Below are positions 23,678 through 34,600 of a stretch of DNA of 64,000 nt, piece by piece. The first letter of the stretch is position 1. Each line of letters opens with the position of its first letter. The DNA is from Edaphocola flava. Lineage in GTDB: Bacteria > Bacteroidota > Bacteroidia > Chitinophagales > Chitinophagaceae. The position numbers and the translations under genes were made by a program. The notes beneath the pieces are model-generated. The model saw only the letters and a program-made list of their open reading frames with translations. It had not been told where the DNA came from and searched no databases. The stretch is from positions 1 through 64,000 of the forward strand of contig NZ_SAIQ01000003.1 of NCBI RefSeq assembly GCF_004118155.1. Direction: 5' to 3'.

Positions 23678-24429
23678 TCGAAACCATACTCATTATAGAA
23701 GACGAAAAACCTAATGCTGACCGGCTGAAACGCCTGATCAAAGCGATTAAACCGCAGGTAGAGATACTGGCGGTAATAGACAGTGTGGCCGATAGTATAG
23801 CCTGGTTTGGGGCACATGAGCAACCGGATATGGTGCTCTCCGACATACGCCTGTCCGATGGCATTAGTTTTGAGATATTTGATAAGATCACCCTTACCTG
23901 TCCCATTATTTTCACCACAGCTTATGATGAGTATGCAATAAAAGCATTTAAGTACAACAGTATCGATTACCTGCTCAAGCCTATTGAACAGGAAGAACTT
24001 GAGACAGCCTTTATCAAATGGGATTCTATAGTCACTACAGGAGACCCGGTGTCTCTGAAAGGCTTGCTGGATTATATTCAGCCCAGAGAGTTCAGAACCC
24101 GCTTCCTGTTGCCGTTTAAAGATGGATACAAATCTCTCAAAGTGGAAGACATTGCTTATTTCTATTCTGAGTTTAAGATCACCCATGCACACCTGCAGCA
24201 GGGACAGGAGGATATTGTCCCTCAGACCCTGGAAGAGCTGGAGCAGCAGCTGGACCCGAAAGTATTCTTCAGGGTAAACCGTCAGTACATCGTACATATT
24301 AACGATATACAGCGGGTGCACAATTACTTTAACGGCAAACTGAAGCTGGAACTGAAGAGCAATCCAGCGGCAGACATCGTAGTGAGCCGCGATAAGGCAC
24401 AGCTATTGAGAAACTGGATGGATTTTTAA
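23674..24429 (+). CDS. LytTR-family response regulator
   Basis: A 251-residue regulator with receiver motifs IIEDEKP, MVLSDIRL (phospho-acceptor), FTTAYDEYA and YLLKPI, and a C-terminal LytTR domain (FLLPFKDGYKSLKVEDIAYF...RVNRQYIVHIND). It is translationally coupled to the LytS-like kinase. The next gene is the adaptor of an RND pump, 306 bp away, and the regulator could control it; this is inference from position. Confidence 0.94.
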   Translation: MIETILIIEDEKPNADRLKRLIKAIKPQVEILAVIDSVADSIAWFGAHEQPDMVLSDIRLSDGISFEIFDKITLTCPIIFTTAYDEYAIKAFKYNSIDYLLKPIEQEELETAFIKWDSIVTTGDPVSLKGLLDYIQPREFRTRFLLPFKDGYKSLKVEDIAYFYSEFKITHAHLQQGQEDIVPQTLEELEQQLDPKVFFRVNRQYIVHINDIQRVHNYFNGKLKLELKSNPAADIVVSRDKAQLLRNWMDF

Positions 24430-24735
24430 TCATCAGGTATCAACCGGAGCTGGGATGTAATCCTATTAAAAATGAACGATACTATGATTGCATTTGAGAT
24501 CATGGTTAATTTATTTTTTCGAAGCAGTATGCCACTAAGTATAGGCCTGCTGTTTTCGTCTTGTTGCTAAGCCCAGGATACATTGAGGCCATGCAGCATA
24601 CATTTTTATTGCCTGTAAATCCGGCTGATGAAGCCCTACAGTTCAGCAATAAAATTTGACGGTTCGGTTAGTTTTAACGGGAACGCCTTTTTATGTTTTA
24701 TTTCTTTTGCAAACACAATTTAATACCTCTATACA
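24430..24735 (+). other. Intergenic region upstream of the RND operon
   Basis: No gene is visible in this 306-bp stretch. It holds the promoter of the efflux operon; a TTCTTTTG -7-like sequence (24702-24709, one mismatch to the consensus) lies 27 bp before the start codon, but no matching -33 box was found. No obvious LytTR direct repeats were recognised by eye. Confidence 0.4.
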
Positions 24736-25881
24736 ATGACAAAATTATTTGCTCATAAGCATATCATATCACGCGCAGCATTATTCCTGGCCGTTTCAGC
24801 AGTACTCAGTTCCTGTGGCAACGATCAGTCGCAAAACATGCAGCCGCCGCCAGCGGAAGTAGACTTTATGGAAGTTCTCCCCGGTTCGGCATTAATGGAA
24901 CAAAAATATCCCGGCACAATTGAAGGTGCTGTAAATGTAGAAGTCAAAGCACAGGTAAGCGGTTATCTCGAAGCCATATACGTACATGAAGGCGATTATG
25001 TACAGAAAGGCCAGGCCCTGTTTCGCATTAAGGGAGATGTATACCGCGAGCAGGTCAATAACAGCCAGGCAGCCCTGAAAGCCGCAATGGCCGCAGAAGA
25101 ATCTGCCCGTATTGAAGTCGAAAAGATCAGACCGCTGGTAGAAGGCAAGGTAGTAGCCGATGTACAACTGAAAACAGCTCAGGCCAATTATGCCGCTGCC
25201 AAAGCACAGGTGTCACAAGCCCGTGCTGCCGTAGGTTCATCACAGATCAATGCCGATTTCAGCCTCATCAAAGCACCGGTAAGCGGTTATATCGGGCGCA
25301 TTCCGAATCGTATCGGTAACCTGGTAACCCCTGCGGACATGACACCCTTAACGACATTATCAGACATCAATAAAGTATTCGTCTACTTCAACCTGAGTGA
25401 GCCCGACTTCCTCGCCTGGATAAAGGAAAAGGAAACCGATACCGGCATGAATACTGTTGAGATGGTCATGGCGGATGGTACACCATATCGCCTGAAAGGC
25501 AAACTGGAAGCAGCGAGTGGTAACATAGACCGTACCACAGGCAGCATTGCCATGAAAGCCGTGTTTGACAATCCTGACAAGCTATTGCGCTCGGGTGGTT
25601 CGGCCAAAATCCTGCTGAAGAAAAGCCTGAACAGCACGCTGCTGGTACCTATGGCCAGTGTAAAGGATATTCAGAACAAGTATTTCGTTTTTGTCCTGGC
25701 CGATAGCAATAAAGTAGCCATGACGCCTATCGAGGTAGGTGGCCATGACGGGAACAATTATATCCTGAACGGCGGACTGAACAACGGTGCCAAAATTGCC
25801 ATCAACCGAATTGATGTGCTGAACGATGGTATGGTGGTCAAACCCATTATGATACCGGCAGATTCCGTTTTACACAAATAA
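24736..25881 (+). CDS. RND efflux periplasmic adaptor (membrane-fusion protein)
   Basis: A 381-residue lipoprotein (lipobox LSSC, Cys27) of the AcrA/MexA type. It has the biotinyl-lipoyl half-motif (VKAQVSGYLEAIYVHEGDYVQKGQALFRI), a helical hairpin (SQAALKAAMAAEESARIEVEK) and the second lipoyl half (IKAPVSGYIGRIPNRIGNLV). It links the inner-membrane pump and outer-membrane channel. It is the first gene of a three-gene RND operon, 37 bp before the pump. Confidence 0.95.
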   Translation: MTKLFAHKHIISRAALFLAVSAVLSSCGNDQSQNMQPPPAEVDFMEVLPGSALMEQKYPGTIEGAVNVEVKAQVSGYLEAIYVHEGDYVQKGQALFRIKGDVYREQVNNSQAALKAAMAAEESARIEVEKIRPLVEGKVVADVQLKTAQANYAAAKAQVSQARAAVGSSQINADFSLIKAPVSGYIGRIPNRIGNLVTPADMTPLTTLSDINKVFVYFNLSEPDFLAWIKEKETDTGMNTVEMVMADGTPYRLKGKLEAASGNIDRTTGSIAMKAVFDNPDKLLRSGGSAKILLKKSLNSTLLVPMASVKDIQNKYFVFVLADSNKVAMTPIEVGGHDGNNYILNGGLNNGAKIAINRIDVLNDGMVVKPIMIPADSVLHK

Positions 25882-25918
25882 ACCATTTTATCAACGATCA
25901 AGGTTCAACATATAAACC

Positions 25919-28900
25919 ATGTTAAAAAGAATTATAGACAGACCCGTACTGGCAACCGTCATCTCTGTGGTGATCGTCATACTGGGTATTATAGGCCTGA
26001 GCAGGCTGCCCATAACCCGCTTCCCGGACATCTCTCCGCCGACCGTAATGGTAACCGGCAGTTATCCGGGCGGAAACAGTGAAGCCGTATTGCGCTCCGT
26101 AGTAACCCCGCTGGAAGAGCAGATCAATGGGGTGGAAAATATGCAGTACATCAAATCTACCGCCAGTAACGATGGTAGTTTCTCAGTACAGATTGTATTC
26201 AAACAAGGGGTAAATCCCGACCAGGCTGCCGTAAACGTGCAGAACAGGGTACAGCAGGCCACGCCTATATTGCCCGCAGAGGTGGTGCGTATGGGACTGA
26301 CTACATCTAAGCAGCAGAACAGTATGATCATGATCTTTACGATCGCGACCAAAGACAATGCAGCATACGATGAGCTGTTCCTGCAGAACTATGTAAACAT
26401 AAACCTGATTCCGCAGATCAAACGTGTGCCCGGAGTAGGGCAGGCACAGATGTTTGGTACCAAAGACTACTCCATGAGGGTATGGCTGAATCCGCAGCGC
26501 ATGGCTACATACGGACTTATTCCTGCAGATGTAACCAATGCGATTGCCAGTCAGAGCCTGGAAGCCGCACCGGGTAAGCTGGGAGAGGAATCAGATGCGG
26601 CACTGGAATATGTAATCCGTTATAAAGGTAAAAAAGCGAAACCGGAAGAGTATGAAAATATCATTGTCAAGCGCAATGGTAGTGACCTGGTGCGCCTGCG
26701 CGATGTGGCCCGTATCGAACTGGGATCGATCAGCTATAGCGGAGATAATAAACTGAATGGTAAAAATGCCGTTACCATCGCCATCCTCCAAACCTCAGGC
26801 TCTAATGCCAATGAGATTGAGATCGGGGTAAAGAAAGAGCTGGAGCAAGCGGCCAAATCCTTCCCTCCGGGTATCGAATACCACAGTATGATGAGTACCA
26901 AAGACCGTCTGGACGAAGCCACAGGGCAGGTAAAGTCTACACTGATCGAGGCATTTATCCTTGTATTCATTGTAGTATTCCTGTTCTTACAGGATTTCCG
27001 TTCGACCATCATCCCGGCAATAGCCGTACCAGTAGCGATTATAGGAACCTTCTTCTTCCTCTTAGCCCTCGGCTTTACGATCAATATCCTTACGCTCTTT
27101 GCCCTGGTACTGGCCATCGGTATTGTGGTAGATGATGCTATCGTCGTCGTCGAAGCCGTGCATAGCAAGATGGAGGGATCGCATATGAGCGGACGAGAAG
27201 CCACACACAGTGCGATGGGAGAGATTACCGGTGCAGTTATTTCCATCACCCTGGTTATGGCTGCGGTATTTATCCCGATTGGATTTATGACTGGTTCATC
27301 CGGTTTATTCTATAAGCAATTTGCTTATACCTTAGCCATTGCCATTATTATTTCTGCTGTAAACGCTCTTACATTAACCCCGGCATTATGTGCGCTGTTA
27401 CTGAAAAATACACATGCCACTGAAGGCGGTAAGCAAATGGGATTCGGGAAGCGCTTCTTTACCGCATTCAATTCCGGCTTTGATAATTTCACCGGCAGAT
27501 ACATAAAAGGCGTACGCTTCTTTACCCGCAAAAAATGGCTGGGCGCGGGTTTTGTCCTGCTCATCACGGGTGTAGCCATCTGGCTCATGACCAGTACACC
27601 GCGTAGTTTTGTACCGATGGAGGATGATAGCTTTATTGCCTATAGTCTGAGCATGCCACCGGGCACTGGTCTGGACCGTACTACAGAAGTGGCAGAAAAA
27701 ATAAATAAAATGCTGGCCAATGTAGAATCGGTAGAAAGTAATTCCGGCATTACCGGTTTCAATATCCTCAGCAACAGTGCAGGGCCATCTTATGCCATGG
27801 GCTTTATCAAACTGAAACCAGCAAAAAACCGCGGCAAAGTAAAAGACATTGAAGAGATCTTCAACATCATATCAGAAAAACTGACTACGATCAAAGAGGG
27901 TACGGTAATGGCTTTCCGCTTCCCACCGGTTGACGGTTACGGGGTCATGAGCGGTGCCGAGCTGGTGCTACAGGACCGTATGGGCAAAGATCCGGCATCG
28001 ATCAAAGCGATGGCCGATAATGTGATCGGACAGATCATGCAGCAGCCAGGTGTACAGTATGCCTATACGATGTTCCGTGCCGATTATCCGCAACTGGAAC
28101 TGGAGGTGGACGAAGATCGTGCCAGCCAGATGGGTGTAGATGTGAGCGGTATGCTGGCAGCTATACAGACCTATTTTGCCGGAGACCAGTCCCTGAACTT
28201 TACCCGATTCGGGAAATTCTACCGGGTGAATATTAAGGCGGATGGCGTATTCCGTACCGACCAGGAGGCCTTCAACGAGATTTTTGTCCGCAATGATAAA
28301 AATGAAATGGTGCCGGTAAAATCAATGGTTACGCTGAAAAAGGTATACGGACCGGAGTCTGTAAATCGCTATAACATGTACAATGCCGTAACCATAAATG
28401 TGGTTGCCGCACCGGGATATAGTAATGGTGCCATTATGAACACACTGGAGCAAAATGTCCTGGGCAAGCTGCCTTCTGATTATAGTTTTGAGTGGACGGG
28501 CCTGAGCCTGGAAGAAAAAGCTTCGGGCAACCAGACTATGCTGATCCTGGCGCTGAGCCTGCTCTTTGTATACTTCCTGCTGGCGGCACAATATGAAAGC
28601 TATCTGCTGCCACTGGCTGTACTGCTCTCTATTCCTACGGGTGTACTAGGTGCCTTCCTGGGTATCCGTGCGATCGGACTGGACAATAATATTTATGTAC
28701 AGGTAGGGCTCATCATGCTGATCGGTTTGCTGGCCAAGAATGCCATTCTTATTGTAGAGTTCGGCGTACAGCGCCGCAGGGCTGGGTTGTCTATTATAGA
28801 TGCCGCACTGGATGCAGCCAAAGCCCGTCTGCGCCCTATTATTATGACCTCTCTGGCCTTTATCGTAGGTATGATACCGCTGATGATGGCAAAAGGCGGC

Positions 28901-29080
28901 TCAGCTGCCGGTAACCGCTCGATCAGTACGGGTGCTGCAATGGGTATGCTGAGCGGGGTAGTACTGGGTATCGTGGTGATACCGCTGTTATTTATGTTAT
29001 TCCAGTACCTGCAGGAGAAAGTATCGGGTAAGCATAAAATGGTTACACAAGCTAATTTAAACGAACATGAAGATCACTAA
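25919..29080 (+). CDS. RND multidrug-type efflux pump (HAE1/AcrB-like)
   Basis: The 1,053-residue inner-membrane trimeric pump matches the AcrB family length. Residues MLKRIIDRPVLATVISVVIV start TM1; the proton relay motif GIVVDDAIVVVEAV lies in TM4, and TLTPALCALLL follows in TM6. The large periplasmic porter loops lie between TM1/2 and TM7/8. HAE1 pumps export hydrophobic compounds, and the substrate is unknown. Its end overlaps the outer-membrane factor gene by 14 bp. Confidence 0.96.
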   Translation: MLKRIIDRPVLATVISVVIVILGIIGLSRLPITRFPDISPPTVMVTGSYPGGNSEAVLRSVVTPLEEQINGVENMQYIKSTASNDGSFSVQIVFKQGVNPDQAAVNVQNRVQQATPILPAEVVRMGLTTSKQQNSMIMIFTIATKDNAAYDELFLQNYVNINLIPQIKRVPGVGQAQMFGTKDYSMRVWLNPQRMATYGLIPADVTNAIASQSLEAAPGKLGEESDAALEYVIRYKGKKAKPEEYENIIVKRNGSDLVRLRDVARIELGSISYSGDNKLNGKNAVTIAILQTSGSNANEIEIGVKKELEQAAKSFPPGIEYHSMMSTKDRLDEATGQVKSTLIEAFILVFIVVFLFLQDFRSTIIPAIAVPVAIIGTFFFLLALGFTINILTLFALVLAIGIVVDDAIVVVEAVHSKMEGSHMSGREATHSAMGEITGAVISITLVMAAVFIPIGFMTGSSGLFYKQFAYTLAIAIIISAVNALTLTPALCALLLKNTHATEGGKQMGFGKRFFTAFNSGFDNFTGRYIKGVRFFTRKKWLGAGFVLLITGVAIWLMTSTPRSFVPMEDDSFIAYSLSMPPGTGLDRTTEVAEKINKMLANVESVESNSGITGFNILSNSAGPSYAMGFIKLKPAKNRGKVKDIEEIFNIISEKLTTIKEGTVMAFRFPPVDGYGVMSGAELVLQDRMGKDPASIKAMADNVIGQIMQQPGVQYAYTMFRADYPQLELEVDEDRASQMGVDVSGMLAAIQTYFAGDQSLNFTRFGKFYRVNIKADGVFRTDQEAFNEIFVRNDKNEMVPVKSMVTLKKVYGPESVNRYNMYNAVTINVVAAPGYSNGAIMNTLEQNVLGKLPSDYSFEWTGLSLEEKASGNQTMLILALSLLFVYFLLAAQYESYLLPLAVLLSIPTGVLGAFLGIRAIGLDNNIYVQVGLIMLIGLLAKNAILIVEFGVQRRRAGLSIIDAALDAAKARLRPIIMTSLAFIVGMIPLMMAKGGSAAGNRSISTGAAMGMLSGVVLGIVVIPLLFMLFQYLQEKVSGKHKMVTQANLNEHEDH

Positions 29081-30482
29081 ATCATATATCCTCCTGATTG
29101 CAGGACTTGCCCTCACGGTAAGTTCCTGCGATGTGGGAAAGAAATACAGCCGTACAGCACTCAACCTGCCACAGGAGTTCCGCGAGCCGATGGCACTCAC
29201 TGCCGATACGGTGCAGTTACCCTGGCGCACTTTTTTCAAAGAGCCGCAACTGGTACAGCTGATAGAAAAGGCATTGGTACAGAATAATGATATAAATATT
29301 GCCTTAAAAAGCATGGAGCAGCTGGACCTGGCGTATCGTCAGGCTAAGCAATCCTTATTACCTACACTGGACCTGAATGCCGGTGCCAACAGAACCTGGC
29401 CCTCCAAGAACAGCCTGAACGGCTCACTGACTGAGCAGTTTATCGGTACTCCCTATATGGACGATTACAGCGCTATGCTGCGCCTGTCCTGGGAGATAGA
29501 CATCTGGGGTAAGGCCAAAATGCAGAAGACAGAAGCAAAGGCCAATTATTTTGCGCAGAAAGAAAACCTTAGTGCATTGAAAACACGCATCATCACACAG
29601 GTGGCACAGGCCTATTACAGCCTGATGAGCCTTGATGAACAATTGCGGATCGCGCAGCAGAACATTGCCCTGAGTGATAGCACACTCACCATGATGTGCC
29701 TGCAATTCAATGCCGGACAGATCAATTCCCTGGCTGTAGAGCAGGCCGCAGCACAGCAGAAGACCGCAGAGCTATTGGTGCCCATGGCCGTGCAGAATAT
29801 CCGTATACAGGAGAATGCCTTAAGCATTCTATGCGGCAGCTATCCCGACAGTATCAGCAGGGCAGCCAATATGCTGGATGCCACGCCGGAAGATCATTTT
29901 GCCTATGGCGTTCCAGCTGCATTATTAAGCCGCAGACCAGATGTAAAGGCAGCTGAACTGGCGGTGATTTCTGCCAATGCCCGCACCGGTCTGGCCAATG
30001 CGGCAAGGTATCCGAGCTTCAGCCTTAGTCCGCAGGTTGGGGTCAATTCTTATAAGTTCAACACCTGGTTTGACCTTCCCGGCTCTATAACCAAGACCCT
30101 GGCGGTAAACCTGACACAGCCTTTATTTAATAAACGTGCCCTGAAGACAGCTTATGAAACTGCAGTACTCGAACAGGAGAAGGCAACAATCCAGTTCCGG
30201 CAATCCGTGATGACTGCGGTAGGAGAAGTATCCGATGCACTAGCCCGTTCTAAAGGGGCAACAGAACGCAATGTACTGGTACAGCAGAAAAGTGCCTCAT
30301 TGAACAAAGCTATCTCTGATGCCATGAAGCTATATCGTGCAGGTATGGCTACTTACCTGGAGGTCATTACGGCACAGAACAATAAACTACAGAACGATCT
30401 GGAAGCCATTAGCATCAGGCTGGAAAAATTGAATGCCATGACCGAATTATACCGCGCATTGGGTGGTGGTAGTGATGAATAA
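29067..30482 (+). CDS. TolC/NodT-family outer-membrane factor
   Basis: A 471-residue outer-membrane channel lipoprotein (lipobox SSC, Cys21) with the duplicated TolC coiled-coil region (QNNDINIALKSMEQLDLAYRQ early; KSASLNKAISDAMKLYRAG late). It would complete the adaptor-pump-channel pump. It overlaps the pump gene by 14 bp. A strong terminator follows 20 bp after the stop, then a MITE-like element inserted right behind it. Confidence 0.95.
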   Translation: MKITKSYILLIAGLALTVSSCDVGKKYSRTALNLPQEFREPMALTADTVQLPWRTFFKEPQLVQLIEKALVQNNDINIALKSMEQLDLAYRQAKQSLLPTLDLNAGANRTWPSKNSLNGSLTEQFIGTPYMDDYSAMLRLSWEIDIWGKAKMQKTEAKANYFAQKENLSALKTRIITQVAQAYYSLMSLDEQLRIAQQNIALSDSTLTMMCLQFNAGQINSLAVEQAAAQQKTAELLVPMAVQNIRIQENALSILCGSYPDSISRAANMLDATPEDHFAYGVPAALLSRRPDVKAAELAVISANARTGLANAARYPSFSLSPQVGVNSYKFNTWFDLPGSITKTLAVNLTQPLFNKRALKTAYETAVLEQEKATIQFRQSVMTAVGEVSDALARSKGATERNVLVQQKSASLNKAISDAMKLYRAGMATYLEVITAQNNKLQNDLEAISIRLEKLNAMTELYRALGGGSDE

Positions 30483-30503
30483 TATTGCCCAAAGTATTGT
30501 TGT

Positions 30504-30537
30504 AACAGGCTTCCGTTCATAACGGAAGCCTGTTTTA
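30504..30537 (+). terminator. Terminator of the RND operon
   Basis: AACAGGCTTCCGTT (30504-30517) pairs with AACGGAAGCCTGTT (30521-30534) in a perfect 14-bp stem and is followed by T/A bases. The MITE-like element inserted immediately behind it, so operon expression is likely unaffected. Confidence 0.85.
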
Positions 30538-30545
30538 TATTATTA

Positions 30546-31060
30546 ACTGAGTATGCGCTTAAAGGAAACAAAGATTAGCATTATGATTTAGGCATTCTAT
30601 TTATATCTATTGGTACCTTTTGCCTTGATGCAAAAGGTACCGCCAAAAAATCAAGGCTGTATAAATCCATGGCTAAAAATCAATGTGTCGGTCGGTCGCA
30701 AACCAGACTCACTGCGTTCAGACAGTGGTTTGCAACTCTATCGACCGAGCCAATGATTTTATGAACGCCGGATTTATAAGGCCATTTCGAGCGATCTGTA
30801 CAGTACGGATCGCTTATTGTTTTCTAAGCTAGCGCACGCGCCCTCGCGTGTGCCGGTTTGGGAACGCGCGCCAGAGAAGAGCTTCAGCAACCGAAAGTTT
30901 CGTACCCTGAGGTCCTCGAAGGGTAAGCTCAGACGATCAATGCACGCAACGGTACAAAATGGCGGTGCCTTGCAATCGCCTTGATGAAATATCATTTTTG
31001 CACCTTTTGTTGCCGGACAATAGGACAAACAAGATAGTTTACTATATACGGATAGTCAGT
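30546..31060 (+). repeat. MITE-like repeat, copy 2 (intact, with target duplication)
   Basis: The 515-bp element has left end ACTGAGTATGCGC and right end CGGATAGTCAGT (inverse ACTGACTATCCG), flanked by the perfect 8-bp direct repeat TATTATTA (30538-30545 and 31061-31068). Internal dyads include a 12-bp stem GGTACCTTTTGC/GCAAAAGGTACC (30612-30641) and a second complex hairpin in the right half. No transposase is encoded. A stretch near 30830-30920 differs from the other copies (an extra GC-rich segment). Confidence 0.93.
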
Positions 31061-31147
31061 TATTATTACTATCTGAACAAAGGATATTTTCAATTCTGAC
31101 ACTTTAGCCCTAACTTTGCCTTTCTCAGGCATTGCATTAACTCGGGT

Positions 31148-31525
31148 TTGAAAAAACTACTCTTACATATCATTATTATTTTGTTCATACTGGATACAAC
31201 TTCATTGTATCAGGTGTTCAAGATGCCTTCCCTTATCAATCATTTCACAGAGCATCAGCATTTAAATCCTCAAATGGGATTAATAGATTTCATGTCGATG
31301 CATTACTGGGGAGAAGACATTAAGGATAATGATTATGAAAAAGACATGCAGCTTCCGTTCAAGAAGATTGACATACAACAGACCTGTTTCCTGTTTATCC
31401 CCCAAAGCCATACAATTGTCTTCCATGACATCTCCTGGCCTTCCGGTCCGAATTATGGCCTGATGCATTCGCAGAATCACTATAACACCATACTGGGTAC
31501 ACTCTTCCGGCCTCCGCAGGCATAA
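31148..31525 (+). CDS. Small hypothetical protein upstream of the metal pump
   Basis: A 125-residue protein starting with TTG at 31148. It has an N-terminal hydrophobic segment (LLLHIIIILFILDTTSLYQVF) that could be a signal or membrane anchor. The C-terminal half contains many His and Met residues (MGLIDFMSMHYW, SHTIVFHDISW), compatible with metal contact. Such small genes precede CusA-type operons in related bacteria, so a role in metal sensing or sequestration is plausible. It lies 102 bp before the favoured start of the pump. Confidence 0.6.
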   Translation: MKKLLLHIIIILFILDTTSLYQVFKMPSLINHFTEHQHLNPQMGLIDFMSMHYWGEDIKDNDYEKDMQLPFKKIDIQQTCFLFIPQSHTIVFHDISWPSGPNYGLMHSQNHYNTILGTLFRPPQA

Positions 31526-31627
31526 ATACATGTGTTTATACTACAGGACAATCCTCCTGTAATGGGTATACCATGCAGCAATATTTTTGCTTCGCATGGA
31601 TTGTATATTATGTATTTATTCCAGATC

Positions 31628-34600
31628 ATGCTTAATAAAATCATTCAGTTTTCTGTTAAAAACAAACTGGCTGTCGGCATCCTCATACTGGTATGGATCG
31701 CTTTCGGCGCCTACCAGCTGAGCCGCCTGCCAATCGATGCGGTACCGGATATTACCAATAACCAGGTACAGGTCATCACCACCGCACCTGCACTGGGTGC
31801 AGAAGATGTAGAAAGGTTTATCACCTTTCCTATAGAACAGGCCCTCAGCAATATACCCGGCCTGAAAGAAAGCCGTAGTATGTCACGCTTCGGTCTGTCC
31901 CTGATCACCGTTGTCTTTGAAGACGGATCAGATATATACTGGGCGCGACAGCAAGTAACCGAAAGGCTTGCGCAGGCAGAGATCAGTGCCGATGCCAGCA
32001 CACCCCAGATGGGTCCGGTCACTACCGGACTGGGCGAGATATACCAATATGTATTAAAACCCGAAAATGGCTATGAGCATAAATATTCCCTGGCCGACCT
32101 GCGTACCATCCAGGACTGGGTGGTGCGCAGACAACTGCTGGGTACACCTGGCGTAGCCGATGTATCCACTTTCGGGGGCGAACTGAAACAATACGAAGTA
32201 GCCGTTCAACCCGCACAACTCAAAGCCTTTAACCTGAGCATCAGTGATGTGTTTACCGCACTGCATCAGAACAACCAGAATACGGGTGGGGCCTATATAG
32301 AAAAAGGACCATCTGTATTATATATCCGCAGTGTGGGCCTTGCGGGTAACCTCGACGACATCCGCAATATCGTGATCAAAACCAGTACAGACGGTACGCC
32401 CGTACTGGTGCAGCATGTAGCCGATGTGCGCCTGGGTGCTGCTATACGCTACGGAGCGCTAACGATGGCGGGCAAGGGCGAACTGACCGGAGGCATTGTA
32501 ATGATGCTGAAAGATGCCAACTCTTCCGAAGCCATAAAACAGGTTAAAAAACGCGTTGCGGAGATCCAGAAAACCTTGCCGGAAGGCCTCACTATAGAGC
32601 CTTTCCTGGACCGGACCAAGATGGTAAACAATGCTATTGGTACAGTAGAAAAGAATCTGCTGGAAGGTGCGCTGATCGTGGTTTTGGTACTGGTTATCTT
32701 CCTGGGCAATTTGAGGGCTGGGCTCATCGTAGCCTCCGTAATTCCATTGTCCATGTTATTTGCCGTTTCTATGATGAACCTGTTCGGGGTGAGTGGCAAC
32801 CTGATGAGCCTGGGCGCACTGGACTTCGGATTGATTGTAGACGGTGCCGTAATCATAGTTGAAGCCATACTGCATCATATCCATTTCTCTAAAAAATATA
32901 CAGGCATTAACCAACTGTCTAGAGCAGAAATGAATGCAGAGGTCAGCGGTTCTGCATCACGCATGATGAATGCAGCGGTATTCGGACAGATCATTATCCT
33001 GATTGTATACCTCCCGATCCTGTCCCTGTCCGGTATTGAGGGTAAGATGTTCAAACCTATGGCCCAGACCGTAGCCTTTGCTATTATGGGTGCCTTTATA
33101 TTATCCCTGACCTATGTTCCCATGATCAGCTCAATGTTCATCAGCCGGAAGATCAGCCATAAACCCAACTGGTCGGATCGTGTAATGGCCAGACTGGAAG
33201 CGGCGTACAGCAAATCTTTACAAAAAGCCCTGAACATCCGGAAAACAATGGTGCTTACCACCTTTGCCTTATTCGGACTGGCTTTGCTGGTATTCAGCCG
33301 CATGGGTGGTGAGTTTATTCCGCAACTGGAGGAAGGCGATTTCGCTACAGAAACCCGTCTACTCGTTGGTACCAACCTATCCACTACCATTGATGCCTTC
33401 AATCGTATTTCGGACCGTTTGAAAAAAGACTATCCTGAAGTGGAGAAGATTGTATCCCGTATCGGTAGTGCAGAAATCCCCACCGATCCTATGCCGATAG
33501 AAGGTGGTGATATGATCATCGTATTAAAAGATAAATCAGAATGGACCAGCGCCCGTTCCTTCCCGGAACTGGCCGAGAAAATGGCGGCAACGGCACAGGA
33601 AGTCGTTCCGGGTGTGACTACCGGATTTCAATACCCGGTGCAGATGCGCTTTAATGAACTGATGACGGGTGCCAAACAAGATGTGGTCTGCAAGATATAC
33701 GGTGAAGATCTCGATAAACTGGCAGCCTATGCAGAACAACTGGGCGATATTTCCCGCAGCGTGAAAGGTACTGCTGACTGGTATGTCGAAAAAGTAACCG
33801 GTATGCCGCAGGTAGTTATTGATTTTAATCGTAGTGAAATAGCCAAATACGGTCTGAACATAGATGAGCTGAACCGCACGATCAATGCGGCTTTTGCCGG
33901 TGCAGCAGCCGGACAGGTGTATGAGGGTGAGAAGCGTTTTGACCTTGTGGTCAGGGTAGGTAGTGAAGGCAGAAAGAGTATTGAAGACATACGCAACCTT
34001 TCCGTATCTACACCAACCGGCATACAGCTCCCATTATACCAGGTGGCTACAATTGAAGAAGTAGAAGGTCCCAACCAGATACAAAGAGAGAATGCGCGTC
34101 GCAGGATTATCGTCGGCTTTAATGTAAGGGGCAGGGATGTGGAATCGATTGTAAAAGAACTCAAAGATAAAGTGGCCGCAAAAATGAAGCTGGAACCGGG
34201 TTATACCATGACTTACGGAGGAGCATTTGAAAACCTGCAACAGGCCAAGTCGAGACTGACCATAGCCGTGCCGGTCGCATTGCTGCTCATTTTCATCATG
34301 CTCTACTTCGCATTCTCTTCTGTCAAAGACGGATTACTGATTTATACGGCAATCCCATTATCTGCCATAGGCGGGGTCTTTGCCCTTGCTCTCAGGGGTA
34401 TGCCCTTCAGCATATCGGCTGGTGTAGGATTTATTGCCTTGTTCGGTGTGGCCGTGTTGAATGGTATTGTATTGCTTTCGGAATTTAACCGGATTAAAAA
34501 AGAAGGCGTCATAACAGATCCCCTGCAATTGGTCATGACCGGCACCCGAAACCGTTTGCGCCCGGTACTGATGACTGCTGCGGTAGCCTCTCTGGGCTTC

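Noticed and set aside
32449-32868. Long minus-strand frames within the pump genes
   Set aside because: They are antisense shadows of strongly recognised RND genes with no motif of their own.
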